This document shows positions 10,435 through 26,000 of a DNA stretch of 64,000 bases, piece after piece. The position numbers were made by a program, and so were the translations under genes. The notes below the pieces were generated by a model, which made no database searches, was not told the origin of the DNA, and worked only from the letters and a program-made list of their open reading frames with translations. Source of the stretch: Xylaria sp. FL1777 (Eukaryota > Ascomycota > Sordariomycetes > Xylariales > Xylariaceae); NCBI GenBank assembly GCA_022578965.1, contig MU400624.1, positions 62,001-126,000 on the forward strand. The letters run 5' to 3'. Position 1 is the first letter of the stretch; the number at the start of each line of letters is the position of its first letter.

Positions 10435-13400
10435 AAGTTAAAAGCATTTAAAATTGCTTAATTTAAGCGCTAGTATTATATAAACTATAACTAAAGAAAA
10501 TTATAATAAAATTAAAAAAAAACTTTTATTAAATAGCTTTATTTGTTTATTATTATAATATTAGTTAAATAAACTTTTTAAAAGCTATAATTTAAGTGTT
10601 AGCTAAATATAATACATTTTATAGCTTATTAATAGTATTTATTAATATATTACTAGCGCAAAATAAAGCATTAATAAACTTTTTATAGCAGCTTTATATA
10701 ACATTTTATAAGCTACTAATAATTACTAAAAACACGTAATAAACCTGCAATATTATTATTAATAAATTAATTAATTTTATATTAATAATTTAGCTATATA
10801 TAAAAAAGTTTAGTAATAATTTAAATATTAATTAAATAGTTAAAAAAGCTATATAGCTATTTTATATAATAGCTATAATATTAATTAAGCTAAAAATTTA
10901 TAGCATTTTTAAAGTAATAGTTTAATTATAAAATACTTTAGCATTATACTATAAATGTAATATTAGCGCTAAAATTGCTAAAAAACTAAGCATAACGTAA
11001 ATTTAACTAATAAATTACGTTAAAACGTTATTAATACTAATAATTTTAAGTTTTAAAACTAATAAATAAAAAATAAGCTAAATTATAAAACATAAAAATA
11101 ACTAATTTAAAGCTAGATTTATAGCTTAAGCAATATAAAACAAATGTTTTAATTGCAGCAAAATTAGCTATTATGCAAAAAAACTATAAAGCAAAAGCTA
11201 AATAGCTTAAAAACTTTAAAACAAACTAAAAAAAGCAAATTAGCTAATTTATAACTATTAAAAGCAGGCTTTTTTATAACAATTTTTTTAGCAAATTTAA
11301 TAAAATTTAAAATAAATATAAGACTTTTAAAAGCAAAGTTTTAATTAATAGCTTTAAGCATATTTTTATTATAAATAACGCTAAAAATAAAAATAATGCT
11401 AATAAAATAAAGCAATGCTTTATTAATTGTTTTAAAAATAATATAATTAATAAAAAACTTGCTAAAATTTTTAATACTGCTTAAAATAGCTTTGCTTTAT
11501 TAATTAAAACAAGCAAAAGCTAAAAAAACCTTAATAAAAAGCAAAAACTAAAAAATAGTTATAGTAATTATTATAATCTTTTTTTAGCTAAGCTAGCTAA
11601 TAGCTATAAATTTACTGTTTTTTAAAATTATAGCTATATTAGTTGCTATATTTTATAATTTTTAGCATTTAAGCTAGCGCTATATTAATTATAAAAATAA
11701 AGCATAATATATAATATTAATAAAATAAAACTTTAAATAATTAAAGATTATAAAATAATAGCAAATTTTATAACTATTAGTAATATATTAAAAGCATAAA
11801 TATTAATAGTAAGTATAATATTAAATTATATTTTTTTAAGCAATATAATTATTAAAAAACGGATTTTTTATAAATAAAGAAATATTTTTGCTGTTTTAAA
11901 TAATTATAAAGTTATTATATTATTTAAGTTTAAAAAAAGCTTTTTAATATAGCTAATAAAGCGTTTATTTGCTAGTATAGCTAGCAAAAAGTATTATATT
12001 ATAACTGTTAAATAGCATAAAAATACTTTAAAAAAACTATAAATTGCTAAATATTAAAACTATTATATAAAGAACTTTTTTAAACTGTTTAATTATTTTA
12101 AACAAAAAACTAATATTATTGCTAAAATAAAGCATTATATTAATATAAGCAATAGTTTGCTAGTTAAATTACTACTGCAAAAATATAGCTTAGCGCAAAA
12201 AAAAGTGCTATATAAGTTTATAAAAGTATATAAAAGTATTTATATTAAAAAAAATATAAAGCTATAAAATTTGCTAGCATTATTAACTTTAAAAAAAATA
12301 CTAAGTATAACTATTAAGCTTAATAAAAATAATAAATTAGTAATATAATATTTTTGTTATAATTATTGCAAAATTAATAAAAAAACAAAAAAGCAAGCTT
12401 ATTTGCTACTTAATATAGTAAATTAAATATAGCAAGCTATAAAGTGTTAATAATATGCTTTTATTAACTTAAAAGATAAATTTTAGCATATTATTATATA
12501 TAAACTATATTACAAAAAAATAGCGTTTATTATATTATTTAAGCTATACAAATAAATAGTAATGCTTTTTAAACTTTATAATACTTTAATAATGTTTTAA
12601 GTATTAATATAAAAAATAATTGAACTTTTTTATAAATAGTTAGCTAGTTTACTTAATAATATTTATATTTAAGCTAAAACAAAAAAATAATTATATAAGC
12701 ACTATTGCTTACTATTTATATAATTAGTTAAATATAGCATAATAGTTAATATATTAAAAATATTGCTTTTTGTAAATTTTAGTATTTTTTTTAGTTTTAA
12801 CGTTTTTTATAATAGCATTAAAGCAAACTTAGCAAAAGTTACAGCAGTATAAAAACAGCTTATATTTAAAACTATTACAAAAATAAAGGTATTTATAAAT
12901 ACTATAAGCTATTTTAAGCATTTTATTAAAAATTACTTATTAATTGCTATATTGTTAATTATACTAACAAAAAAACTTAAAAACTAAAAAGTAAAATTAA
13001 GCATAAAAGCTAAAAATGCATAGCAAAAAATTTATAAAGCTATTATTATTATGCTAATTATTTAAGCTTTTAATTAAAAGCTTTTATTTATAATAAATAT
13101 TAACTTAAGCATATATTATATTAAAGCATATTTAATATAGCTATATTTTTATAAAACAATTATATTTTTACATTTAATAGTATACTTTTTAAAAAAGCTT
13201 AAAGTATACTAATTATGCTACTTAATATAAAAAAAAAATTACTAGTTATAATATTAACACTTTAATATTAGCAGTATTAAATAAAAAGCAAAAAAATTAC
13301 TGTTTATATAAATTATAAGTTTTTTATAATAATAAAAACAAAAATAAAACAACTAGCAAAAATAGTACGTTTTTTAAACGCTATTAAATATTTTAGCATA

Positions 13401-14295
13401 AAAATTATATATAAAACAAGCAAATTAAACGTTTTAGTAAACTAGCTATTAAAATTACTAATTATACTAGTTTTTTTATTAGCAAAAGCTAAAGCTAATA
13501 TAAAGTTATTATTAAAAGCTAAAATATAGTTAATAATGCTATTATAATACTTTAATATTATAAATTTATAAGCTATTTTTAAGAATTTTTGTTTTAAAAC
13601 TAAATTGTTATATAATATAAGTTTAAAATAAATAAAATAGCACTTTATTAAAAAAAATAGCATGCTATTTAAGCTAATTAACTATAAATAAGCTTTAAAA
13701 AACCTTTTATATTTAGTTAGTATAGCATTTTAAGTTATAGCGCTTTTAAAAGTGCTTAAAGTACTAAAATTGCTATAAAACGCAAAAAACGCATATATTA
13801 ACCTAAAGCATACTACTATTAAAAGCTTAATTTAAAAGCTAAATAAGTATTTTTAGCACTTAAAAGCTACGCTTATTATTTAATAAATTATTACTAAATA
13901 TAGCTAATGCTAGCTAATAAAACTATTATTAAACAAACTTTTAAATTTATAACTTATTATATTATTTTTATTATTTATGCGTTAAACTATAAACTATATA
14001 TTTATAGCTAATTTTAAGCTATTAATATGCATTAAATATATTATTATATAAGTTAAAGCAAAAATAGTGCTTAATGTTAATTTTAAAGCAATAAAACTAC
14101 TAATTTAACAAATTAACAAAATGTTTAGTTTTTTTAAAAAATAAATAAGCAATAATATAAGCGCATTTATAAGCAAAAAAACAACTAATTAACATAAATT
14201 AAACAGTTTTATTATAAAGTTAATTATATTTAAAAAACTTAAAAGTAATAGCAAAGTTAAAAAAGCTAATAATAATATTAAGCAAATTATACTAT

Positions 14296-14488
14296 TGTTA
14301 TAAAAAGTATAAAGTATTAAAGGTTAAGTATAATAGTTAATATATTTTTAGTTTTATAGTAAATATTTAATAAAACTAAAGCTTAAAAAAAAAAGGAAAC
14401 TTTTATAAAATAAGTATAAAAAAAATATTTTATATATATATATAACTTATAATATATGCTAAAGTACTTAAGTAGCTTAGTTATAATA
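14296..14488. repeat. Left LTR of copy A
   Basis: 193 bp, begins TGTTATA and ends TTATAATA. Shared core TATAATAGTTAATATAT with the three other family-2 LTRs. Confidence 0.85.
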
Positions 14489-17400
14489 ATTATTCTTTTT
14501 TTTTTAATTAAGTTGTTTTTAACTTATATATAAATAAAATTAATTAAAGTAATTAATTTTAAATATAAGTAATAAAGTAAAATAATATAAAATAATTAAG
14601 TATAAATATAATATATTAAATAAAATGCTTATATAATATAATAGTTAAAATATTTATATATTTATACTTATGTTTATATATTAAGTTATGTTTGTTTTAT
14701 GCTATATTTATAGCAAGTTTTGCGCTTATATTTTTATTGCTATATGTTTTTTTTTTTTTTTTTTTTTTAATTGCTGCTAAACAATTAGTTTTAGCTATAC
14801 ATTTTATTACTGCTATTTTTATACTTATTTTATATCTTTTTTGTTTTTTTTTTAATTACTATTTGTATTATAATTATGCTATTTAAACTTATAGTAATTA
14901 AAAGTAGTACATATAAATATAATTATAATTAAAGCTATAATTATAAATATAAACGCAAAAAATTATTATAACTTATTTTATGCTTAAATTTATTTAAAAA
15001 TAAGTTTAATTTTATTATAAAACAAAACTTTAATAAACTTTTTTGCTAAAAGTTTAATAACTTTAGTAATAAAAATAAAAGTTTTAGCAGTTTGTTTTTT
15101 TTTTGAAATAGCTTTAATTTTAATAAAAATATAAATACTATTAAGCTTTTTACAAGTTAAAAAAAAAAAAATAAAAATAAAAATAAAAATAATTTAAACT
15201 TTATAAATTTAAATAAAGATCTAAATGCTATTTTGCATAATTTTAATATAAATAATGCAAGAAATAAGTTTAATTTTAATACAAATATTAAAGTTTTTAT
15301 GCTAGCTAAACGTTAGCTTGTTTTTATAATAACTTTTATTTATAAACTTTATAAGCAAATTATTAAAGCTAAAAATAAAAAGTATAAAATTATTAAAAAA
15401 GCAATAATTTTAAGTAGTTTATTAGTATATTAGCTTTATTTTAAGCGTTTTAAAAAAGCATTTTAGCTAAAAAATAGCTTGCTTTTAAATATAGTTTACA
15501 AATTTAAAAACTTAAAAATAATAGCTTATATAAGCTATATAAATAGCTATACTTTATATAAGCTTATAAGTTAATTTATATTTATTTTAAATTAGTTTTA
15601 TTAATAAGTTAGCTATTTGCTATATTATATTTTAATATAATATATATTTAAAAGTTATTAAATTAGTTTATTTATTTTTTTATTTTTTAAAAAAACAACT
15701 ATAAAAAAATCATTATAAATAAAAATTGTATTATTATTTAAAAAACTTTAAATAATTATTATATTAACTTTATAGCTATATAATTTTGCTTTTTAAAGGC
15801 ATTTTTGCGTTTTTTATTAACTTATAAAGCTTAGTTTTAATTAATTAGCAAAATTAGCAATATAAAAATAAGTAGTTTTATTTTTATTTTATATAAAGTT
15901 TAGCTAATAATTAATAATGCAAAAATATTGTACTAAATATAAACATTTAGTAATAAAACGTAAATTTTTAGCTTGCTAAACTATTAAGCTTTTTTATATA
16001 AGCATTATAAATAACTTTATTTAAACTAATTTTATAAGGTTTTTTAATAAAATTAAAACTATTTTTAATGCTAGCAGTATGCTTATTTAATTATACTTAA
16101 AGTATAAGTTTTAAACTATAAATATATAGCTTAAAAAGCTGCTTTTATTTTTTTTAAAAAAAATATATATAAAGCTATATTAACTATTATTAATAAGCAT
16201 AAATAAAAATATTTAATAAGCCTTTTTTAATATAAAAATGTTTTAAAGTTTAATAATTAATATTTTAAAGCTTTTTTATAAAAATTTTATAACTTATTTA
16301 TAGCGTTTTTATGTATAACTTATTAATAAAGCGTAAATATTTTAAAACTTAAAGCAATAAATATAATTTTTATTATATAATTAAAAACAAAAAAATAACT
16401 AATTAATATATATAACATAATTAAGCTTTAGTTTATAGCTAAATTAATAATAAATTAATATTATTTTGTTAGCTTAATAGCTTTGTTTTTCTTTTGTAAT
16501 TTAAGCGCTTTTTAAAGTTTTTAATTGCTTTAAAAGCTATAATATTAATAGTAAATACTTATTAATTATATTTAGTTAGCTAGCTTTTTTATTTAATAAA
16601 ATAATATTTTTTTTTATTATAAGTTATTTTATTTATTATATTTTTAACTTTTTATTTTTTTAACTTATTTTTAAAGTTTAATATAAACAAACTATATTTA
16701 TGTTTAGCTTTTTAAAGCTTAAGCAGCTAAATTAAAAAAATAAAATAAAAATAGCTATATTATTTTAAAAAACTAATATAATATATTTATAAACTAACTA
16801 TAAAAAAAATTTAAAAAGATTTAATAAACTTAAGCGTTAACTTTTTATTTTTAAACTTAATATTTTTTATTAATAATACTACTAAGTTTTTAGTTTTAAA
16901 AGTTATAAGTTTATGTTTATTATTATAATGTTTTATATATTTATTAGTTATAATTTATTATTGCTTTATTATTTTGTTTTTAATAGTTTATAATTTATTA
17001 AAACGTTTTTGTATAGCTAGAATTTTTTTTAATATAAAGTTATTTTTAATAAATAAACAAAATTTTAATATATAATTATATAAAGCTTTAAAAAGTAATT
17101 GTTTAGTTATAAAATTAATAGCAAAATTTATAGCAAAAAAAGCTTAAAATAAAAATTAAAGCTAATTAGTTTATTTATTATTTATAAAGCACTTAAAATA
17201 GCTTTTAATTATTTAGTTTATTTGTTTTATTTATTTATTAGTTTTAAAGTAAAATATTACTAAAAGCCTTTATTTAACTTTTAAATAATAATATAAATTA
17301 AACTAAAATTAGCTAATAAAAATAAAGCTTTTATTAAAAATAATGCTTTTTAAGCTATTATAAATATATTTAATTTTATAATAAAATAAAACTATTAGTT

Positions 17401-20400
17401 TAACTAAAGTTATAATAATATTAATTAAAAATAAATATATAAGCTTAATAAATTTATTTATAATAATAAAAATAGCATTAATTAGTTTTTTTTTATAAAA
17501 AGTTTTTAGTAAACTTATAATAAAGTTTATAAATAGCTTTTATATAAATTTATTAAGTATTAATAAAGCGTTAAATTTATTATATTTTTAATAATGTTTT
17601 GCTTTAGTTTTAAAGCAAATTATATAGCTTTATATATATTTTTTAATATTTAGTTTTATATTGCTTTAGTAAAACTTTTATTATAATAGTTTTAAAGTAT
17701 AGCTTTAGCTAAAATATTTAGCTAAAAAATTATTATAATATAGTTTAATAAATTAAAAATATATAGCTTTTTTAAAAAAAATATAAATTTTATTTTTATA
17801 GCAAACTAAAGATTTTTTTATTAATTATTAAAGATTTATAAGCTTTTTTGCTTTTAATTATTTTATAATTATATAATATTTAAGGTTTTTTTTTTAAACC
17901 TTTTAAATAAGGTTTTTTAGCTTTTTAAAAGCCTTTAAATTTTTTAATTTTTTTAAGCTTGCAGTTATTTATGCATGCAAATATATAACTGCTTAAATAA
18001 AAAAAGCTTTTTTAATAAATATAGCTTTAAAGTATAAAGCTTTAGCTTAAGTACTAAAATATAAATTAAAAACTTTAATTTGTTATATTATTATAACTTT
18101 TTTTTTTAATGTTAAAAAAATATTAATATTATTAAGCAAAATAGTTATATAATTAAAATAGCATAAAAAAAAATTAGCTTTATTTTTTTTGCTTGTTTAA
18201 TATTTAATAATAAAGTTAAAAAAAGCTAATAATAAATATTAATAAGCTTGCTTTTTATTAACTTTTAACATTTTTATAAACGTTTAAAAATTAATATAAT
18301 TAATTAATACTTTAATTAATAAATTGCTTTTTTATAAATAATGCTATTAATACTTAAAGCAATTTATTATTATAAGTATTTTTTAGTTAAGCATACTATA
18401 TTACATTTTTTTTTTAGATAGCTTTTAAAAATAAAACGTAATTAGTTTAAAAATGCTTTAATTATTTTGCTAAAATAAATTTTTTACAAAAGCTACTTTA
18501 AAAAAATTAATTTTTAGCAATATTTGTTTTTTAAAGTTAAAATATGTAAAAAAAATAGCTTGCTTAAATGTATTCTAAAGGTTTTTAAAAGCCTTTTTTT
18601 TTAAAACTATTTAAAAAAATTTAACTTTTTTTTATTTTTATTACGTTTTTTTTTAAATATTTAAACAAAAGCATAACAATATAAAAATATTTATTTATAA
18701 AACAGCAATAAAAATTATAAAACCTTAAAAATTATTATAGCGCTTAATAAATATTTAATATAAGCTATTATTAAATAATATTTATATATAAAAAGTTTAT
18801 TTTAATTTTTTAGCTAAAAATAATATAACTTAAAAATTTAATTTTTTTTTAATAAAATTAGCATTTAAATAGCTTAATATATAGTTTTGCTTTTTATAGC
18901 TTTTTAATAACGTTTTAAATATATTTTATATAAAAATTTTTATTTAAAAAAAAATAAATATATTATTAAAATATATAATATAAAATATATTTATTATATT
19001 ATTAAATGCTTTTTATATATAACTTTAAAAAGTAATAAAAACATTTAATAAACTTATAAATATAACTAAAAATTTATAATAGCTATAACGTATATAAAAT
19101 GCTATTTTTTATTTATTTTTTTTTTAAATATGTAAACAATAATAAGCGTTTTTAAAGTTAATTTTGCTAAAAATTTTAGCTTTTAAAATTTTATTAAGCA
19201 GCTTTAAAATAAATAATAAAATATATTAATTTTTACGCATAATTTAATTAAGTTTTTTATAGTTTATATATAAGCATAAGCTTTTATTTTTTTTAAGTAT
19301 AAAAAAAATTAAAGCGTTAATAAAGCTAGTAAACTTTTTAATTTTTTTTGTTTTTAGTATTTTATTAAGCTATTTTTGTAGTTTTTTTAGCTTATTTTAA
19401 GCTAATAAATATATAAAAAAATAAAATATAACTGCGTTTTTTTTTAGTTTAATAATAAGGTTTTTTTGCTTTAATTATAGCAATATATTTGCTTTACTAA
19501 TATTAAAAAACTTAAATAAGTTATAAAACTTTTTTAAAATTGCTATAAAATTAAAGTAATTAAAGCTTTTTTTTAACTTTTTAAGCTATATAAATTTAAG
19601 TAATTAAATAATAGTATAGCAGCAAGCTTAATTTTAGTAAGCTTTTATAAACTTAGTTAAGCTAAATATTTTTATTTAAAAGCAGCATAATTTAAAAAAC
19701 TATTAATTAATGCTTAAATTTAATATAATTTTTTTATTTTTTAAAGTAGTTTAAAATAGTAAAAAAAAGCTGCTTTTAAAGTAATAATTATAGTTAATAG
19801 CTATATATACATGCTTAATTCTATAAGTAATATTACAACTATTAGTTAATTTATAAATAATTTAATAAGCTTTATAAATAAAAAATCTACTTTTAATAGC
19901 ATGCTATAATATAAGTGTATAAAAAGGTGCTTGCTATAATTTATAATAAAGGGCAAAAGTAAAACACTTGTTTTTTAAGTTATAGTACTATGGCCTTTAT
20001 AAAGGAGGTATATAAGACTTTAATTGCTATTTTTAGTTTTTTTTATCTATGTTTTAGTTTTTATTCATTTAGATTTTTTAAATGGTTTATTTTTAAGTAA
20101 TGTTATTATTATAGCTAGTATAGCTACTAAATTTATTGTTTTTATTATTGCTATTATTATTATTACTTTTAAGCTAAAAGTAATTAAAAGTAATATAGCT
20201 AAGTTATTTATAGCTATAGTAAGTAAAGTTTTTATAAAAGTTTAAATTTAAACTATTTTTATTATTGTTTTAAGGTTAATTTAAAAAGGTTTTAAAAGTG
20301 TAATAGTTCTTTAAAGTATAAGTATTATTAATATTACTTTAATTATTTATGTATTTTTAGTTTTAATACTAGCTATAATTTTTAATATTATTACTTTTAT

Positions 20401-21774
20401 AATATTAGTTTTAGTTTTTATAGTTATTATTGCTTTTATAAAATTTTAAGTTATTATTATTATAGCTATTATTATAATTATTGCTTTTATAATAGTAGTT
20501 TTAGTTATTAAAACTAGTATTATTGTTTTTATAGTTAATATTAATATGCTAATTATTAGTTTAGTTTTATTTAGTATTTAAAGTTAATTTATTAGTAGTT
20601 TAAACAATATTTAACTTTAGTTTTTTTTTATTATAGTTTAAGCATTGTTTTTTAGTTATTAACTTTTAGCATTATTATATAGTATTAACTATATTAGCTT
20701 ATATAATTAGCAAAAAATTATAATAGTTTATTAATTTTTGCTAAAGTAGTACGCTTAGTTTTTAATAGTATAATAAAGCTTTTTTGCTTTTATTTTAGCA
20801 AACATTTTAAAGTTTAATGTTAGCAAAATATTAATTAAATAGCTTTAAGTTTTAGTTAGCTTATTAACTTGCTTGTTTTAATTATATGCTTATATTAGCT
20901 TATAAAAAAGTAAATTACTTAAGCAAAGTTTTAGTTTAGTTTAAAAATATTTTTTAGTTAGTTTTAAATTGTTTTTTTTTTAAAGTTAATAACTTTTATA
21001 ATACTAATTAATAAATATTTTTATAGTTTTAGTTTATATTGTTATATATATATAAAATCTTGTTTTTATTGCAGCAGAATTTTTAATTAGCTTTTTTAAA
21101 AATAGTTTAAAGTTTTTTTACTTACTTTAGCTAGCATTAATAAATAAATTTTATACTAAAAAAGTTATAATTAAACTTTAATAATTAGCTAAAATTAACA
21201 TTTTTAAATAAGTAGCATTAATAGTAATATAAGCAATTTTAATATAATTAATATTTAGGTTTTTTTTAATTATGCTTTTTATTAAAGCTAGAAAATAAAA
21301 AGTTATTATTATTATTAAGATTTTTATGTTTTTGTTTTTAACCTAAGTTGCAGGATTATTTTTTAAGGTTTAAAAAGTTTCTTTGTTTTTTTAAAAATGT
21401 TATTCTTTAGTTCTTTTGTTTACTTAATTATAAAATAGAAGTAATATAAGCTATTTTTAATTTTAAAGCAACTTGTTTGCTTTTATTTTTTTGTTGCGCA
21501 ATTTGCTGCTTTAGCTTTTTAATTTTAGCTAAAAGCTATATAATTTATATTTATAATAGTTAAGTATTAGCACTTAAAGCACTAAATAATTATTATTTGC
21601 TTAAGCCTAGTTCTAGAAATAATTTGTGCTAAGTTTATTCTTAGTTTATTATTAAAGTTTATTTTAAAAAAAAGCTATTAAAAATAGCACTAGCTTATAT
21701 AGTTAATTAATGTTTAGCTATTTTATAATATAATAAAGTATTATAAGTAACTTTATTTTAAAAAGCTTTAAAAT

Positions 21775-21967
21775 TATTATAAAAAGTATAAAGCATTAAA
21801 GGTTAAATATAATAGTTAATATATCTTTAGTTTTATAATAAGTATTTAATAAAACTAAAGCTTAAAAAAAGGAAAAAACTTTTATAAAATAAATATAGGA
21901 AAAATATCCTATATATATATATAACTTATAACATATGCTAAAGTACTTAAGTAGTTTAGTTATAATA
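21775..21967. repeat. Right LTR of copy A
   Basis: 193 bp, the same length as the left LTR. Begins TATTATA (ancestral TGTTATA with G>A). Confidence 0.85.
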
Positions 21968-21972
21968 ATTAT

Positions 21973-22545
21973 GCAAAAGTTTAATTTATTGCTATTTTAA
22001 TTTTTAAACTTTATTAAAAGCAGCTATTTATATATATAATTAAACTTTAAAGCTTAATAGCTATAACAGCTATTTTTTGCTGTTTAAAACATAGCTACTA
22101 AATTAATAACTAGCTATAAAAATTATTAATTATATTAAAAATTTAAACAAAAAAAAAAGTTAAATTTTAATAATATTTAGCATAAAACTATAAAGCACTA
22201 TTAATATATAACTACTTTAGTAGTTTAAAAGCATTAAAAAACTAAATTTAAGCTTATTTATAAAAAAAAAAAAGCTTAATTAAAACTTATAAAACTAGCA
22301 ATTAAGTTTTATGTATTAAATAATAAACTAATAAGTTTAAACTATATTATAATAATTTATAAACTATTATAAGTTATTATTATAATAATATATATAAACT
22401 ATAAAGCTTTAAAAAAATAATGTTGCTTAATAAATATAATAGCAGCAATTTATTTTTAGCTTATAATAAAAACAGCTATTTAATAAAAAGTTTATAATAT
22501 ATTAGCAAGCATATATTAAAAAAAAATAAACAAAAATTAAAAGCG
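21973..22545. repeat. E2 segment between the two nested family-2 copies
   Basis: 573 bp of E2, the reverse complement of roughly 2040-2610 of E1. Its last five bases, AAGCG (22541-22545), are the left target duplication of copy B. Confidence 0.8.
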
Positions 22546-22734
22546 TGTTATAGGAGGTATAAAGCATTAAAGGTTAGGTATAATAGTTAATATATTTCTA
22601 GTTTTATAGTAGGTATTTAATAAAACTAAAGCTTGAAGAAAAAAGGAAACTCTTATAAAATAAGTATAAAAAAGATATTTTATACATGTAACTTGTGACA
22701 TGTGCTAAGGTACCTAAGTAGCTTAGTTATAATA
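22546..22734. repeat. Left LTR of copy B
   Basis: 189 bp, the least mutated of the four family-2 LTRs. It retains TGTTATAGGAGGTATAAAGC and ACATGTGCTAAGGTACC-like sequence near its end. Confidence 0.85.
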
Positions 22735-22990
22735 ACTACTTTTTTTTTCCTAATTAGGTTGTTTTTAATCTATATACAAATAAAATTAATTAAAGTAATT
22801 AATCTTAAGTATAAGTAATAAAGTAAAGTAGTATAAAGTAATTAAGCATAAATATAGTATGTTAAATAAAATGCTTGTGTAATATAATAGTTAAAATACT
22901 TATGTATTTATGCTTATGTTTACGTGTTAAATTACGTTTGTTTTATGCTATATTTATAGCAAGTTTTACGTTTATACTTTTGTTGCTATA

Positions 22991-22991
22991 T

Positions 22992-23021
<30 letters not shown>
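22991..23021. repeat. T tract near the left end of copy B
   Basis: A T run of about 30 nt (one C near the end). Copy A has a shorter run at about 14751-14769. This is one of the few length differences between the copies. Confidence 0.8.
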
Positions 23022-23022
<1 letters not shown>

Positions 23023-26000
23023 CTTTTTTTAACTGCTGTTAACCAATTAGTTTTAGCTATACATTTTATTACTGCTATTTTTATACTTATTTTATATTTT
23101 TTCTGCTTTTTTTTTAATTATTATTTGCATTATAATTATGCTGCTTAAACTTATAATAATTAAGAGTAGTACACGTAAACATAATTATAGTTAAAGCTAT
23201 AGTTATAAATATAAACGCAAAAAATTATTATAACTTGCTTTACGCCTAAATTTATTTAAAAATAAGTTTAATTTTACTATAAAACAAGATTTTAACAAAT
23301 TTTCTTGCTAAAAGTTTAATAACTTTAATAATAAAAATAAAAGTTTTAATAGTTTGCTTTTTTCTTAAAATAGCTTTAATTCTAATAAAAATATAAATAT
23401 TATTAAGCTTTTTATAAGTTAGAAAAAAAAGAATAAAAATAAAAATAAAAATAATTTTAACTTTATAAATTTTAAAAAAGATTTAAATGCTAGCTTACGT
23501 AATTTTAATATAAATAACATAAAAAATAAGTTTAATTTTAATGCAAATATTAAAGTTTTTATGTTATTTAAACATTAGTTTATTTTTGTTATAACTTTTG
23601 TTTGTAAACTTTGCAAATAAACTACTAAAGCTAAGAATAAAAAATATAAAACTATTAAAAAAGTAATAGTTCTAAGTAGTTTATTAATATATTAGCTTTG
23701 TTTTAAGCGTTTTAAAAAAGCATTTTAGCTAAAAAATAGCTTACTTTTAAATGTAGTTTATAAATTTAAAGACCTAAAAATAACAGCTTATATAAGCTAT
23801 ATAAATAGCTATACTTTATATAAGCTTATAAGTTAATTTATATTTATTTTAGATTAGTTTTATTAATAGGTTAACTATTTACTATATTATATTTTAATGC
23901 AATATATATTTAAAAGTTATTAAACTAGTTTATTTATTTTTTTGTTTTTTAAAAAAACAACTATAGAAAAGTTGTTATAAATAAAAATTGCGCTATTGTT
24001 TAAAAAACTTCGGATAATTATTATATTAACTTTGCAGCTATATAGTTTTGTTTTTTAAAAGCATTTTTGCATTTTTTATTAATTTATAAAGCTTAGTTTT
24101 AATTAATTAGTAAAGTTAGCAATATAAAAATAAATAGTTTTGTTTTTATTTTATATAAAGTTTAGTTAATAATTAGCAATGCAAAAATATTATATTAAAT
24201 ATAAGCATTTAGTAATAAAGCATAAATCTTTAGCTTACTAAGCTATTAAGCTTTTTTATATAAGCGCTATAAGTAGCTTTATTTAAACTAATTTTATAAG
24301 ATTTTTTAATAAAATTAAAACTATTTTTAATGCTAATAATATGTTTGTTTAACTGTATTTAAAGTGCAAATTATAAACTATAAATATATAGCTTAAAAAG
24401 CTGCCTTTATTTTTTTTAAAAAAAATATATATAAAGCTATATTAATTATTACTAATAAGCATAAATAAAAATATTTAATTAGTTTTTTTTAACATAAAAA
24501 TATTTTAAAGTTTAATAATTAATATTTTAGAACTTTTTTATAAAAATATTATAACTTGTTTATAGCGTTTTTATATATAGCTTATTAGTAAAGCGCAAGT
24601 ATTTTAAAACTTAAAGCAATAAATATAATTCTTATTATATAATTAAAAACAAAAAAATAACTAGTTAGTATATATAATATATTTAAGCTTTAGTTTATAG
24701 CTAAATTAATAATAAATTAGTACTATTTTATTAGCTTAATAGCTTTGCTTTTTTTTTGTAATTTAAGCGCTTTTTAAAGTTTTTAATTGCTTTAAAAGCT
24801 ATAATATTAATAGTAAATATTTATTAATTATACTTAGTTAGCTAGCTTTTTTATTTAATAAAATAATATTTTTTTTTATTATAAGTTATTTTACTTATTA
24901 TATTTTTAACTTTTTATTTTTTTAATTTATTTTTAAGGTTTAATATAAATAAACTATATTTATGTTTAGTTTTTTAAAGCTTAAGCAGCTAAATTAAAAA
25001 AATAAAATAAAAACAGCTATATTGTTTTAAAAAACTAATATAATATGCTTATAAACTAACTATAAAAAAAATTCAAAAAAGTTTAATAAACTTAAGCGTT
25101 AATTTTTTATTTTTAAACTTAATATTTTTTATTAATAGTATTACTAAGTTTTTAGTTTTAAAGGTTATAAGTTTATGCTTATTATTATAGTATTTTATAT
25201 ATTTATTAGTTATAATTTATTATTGCTTTATTATTTTGTTTTTAATAGTTTATAACTTATTAAAACGTTTTTATATAGCTAAAATTTTTTTTAATATAAA
25301 GTTGTTTTTAATAAACAAACAAAATTTTAGCATATAACTATATAAAGCTTTAAAAAATAATTGTTTAGTTATAAAATTAATAGTAGAATTTATAGCAAAA
25401 AAAGCTTAAAATAAAAGTTAAAGCTAATTAGTTTATTTATTATTTATAAAGCACTTAAAATAGCTTTTAATTATTTAGTTTATTTGTTTTATTTATTTAT
25501 TAGTTTTAAAGTAAAATATTACTAAAAGCCTTTGTTTAACTTTTAAGTAATAATATAAATTAAACTAAAATTAGCTAGTAAAAACAAAGCTTTTATTAAA
25601 AATAATACTTTTTAAGCTACTATAAATATATTTGATTTTATAATAAAATAAAACTGTTAGTTTAACTAAAGTTATAATAATATTAACTAAAAATAAATAT
25701 ATAAGCTTAATAAATTTGTTTATAATAATAAAAATAGCATTAATTAGTTTTTTTTTATAAAAAGTTTTTAGTAAACCTATAATAAAGTTTATAAATAACT
25801 TTTATATAAATTTATTAAATATTAATAAAGCATTAAGTTTACTATATTTTTAGTAATGTTTTGCTTTAGTTTTAAAGTAAATTATATAGCTTTATATATA
25901 TTTTTTAATATTTAATTTTATATTGCTTTAATAAAACTTTTATTATAATAGTTCTAAAATATAGCTTTAGTTAAAATGTTTAGCTAAAAAATTATTATAA

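Larger units (their letters stand above)
14296..21967. mobile_element. Copy A: RIP-degraded LTR retrotransposon, family 2, nested in E2
   Basis: 7,672 bp with two 193-bp LTRs (14296-14488 and 21775-21967). The target duplication is ACTAT (14291-14295) and ATTAT (21968-21972); the C/T difference is what RIP would make. The LTRs begin TGTTATA (TATTATA in the 3' copy) and end TTATAATA, so the ancestral ends were TG..CA with a TGTTATA/TATAACA inverted terminus, still complete in copy B. E1 shows the uninterrupted target site. Copy A is colinear with copy B along its length but lacks ~173 bp after about 19965. No frame is open long enough to be a polyprotein; the superfamily cannot be told. Confidence 0.87.

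Noticed and set aside
20024..20245. 73-codon frame (and twin at 28459-28680) with LDFLNG, faintly like a copia reverse-transcriptase motif
   Set aside because: The twin is the same site in copy B, no neighbouring RT motifs are present, and hydrophobic frames are expected from T-rich sequence. Not enough to name a superfamily.
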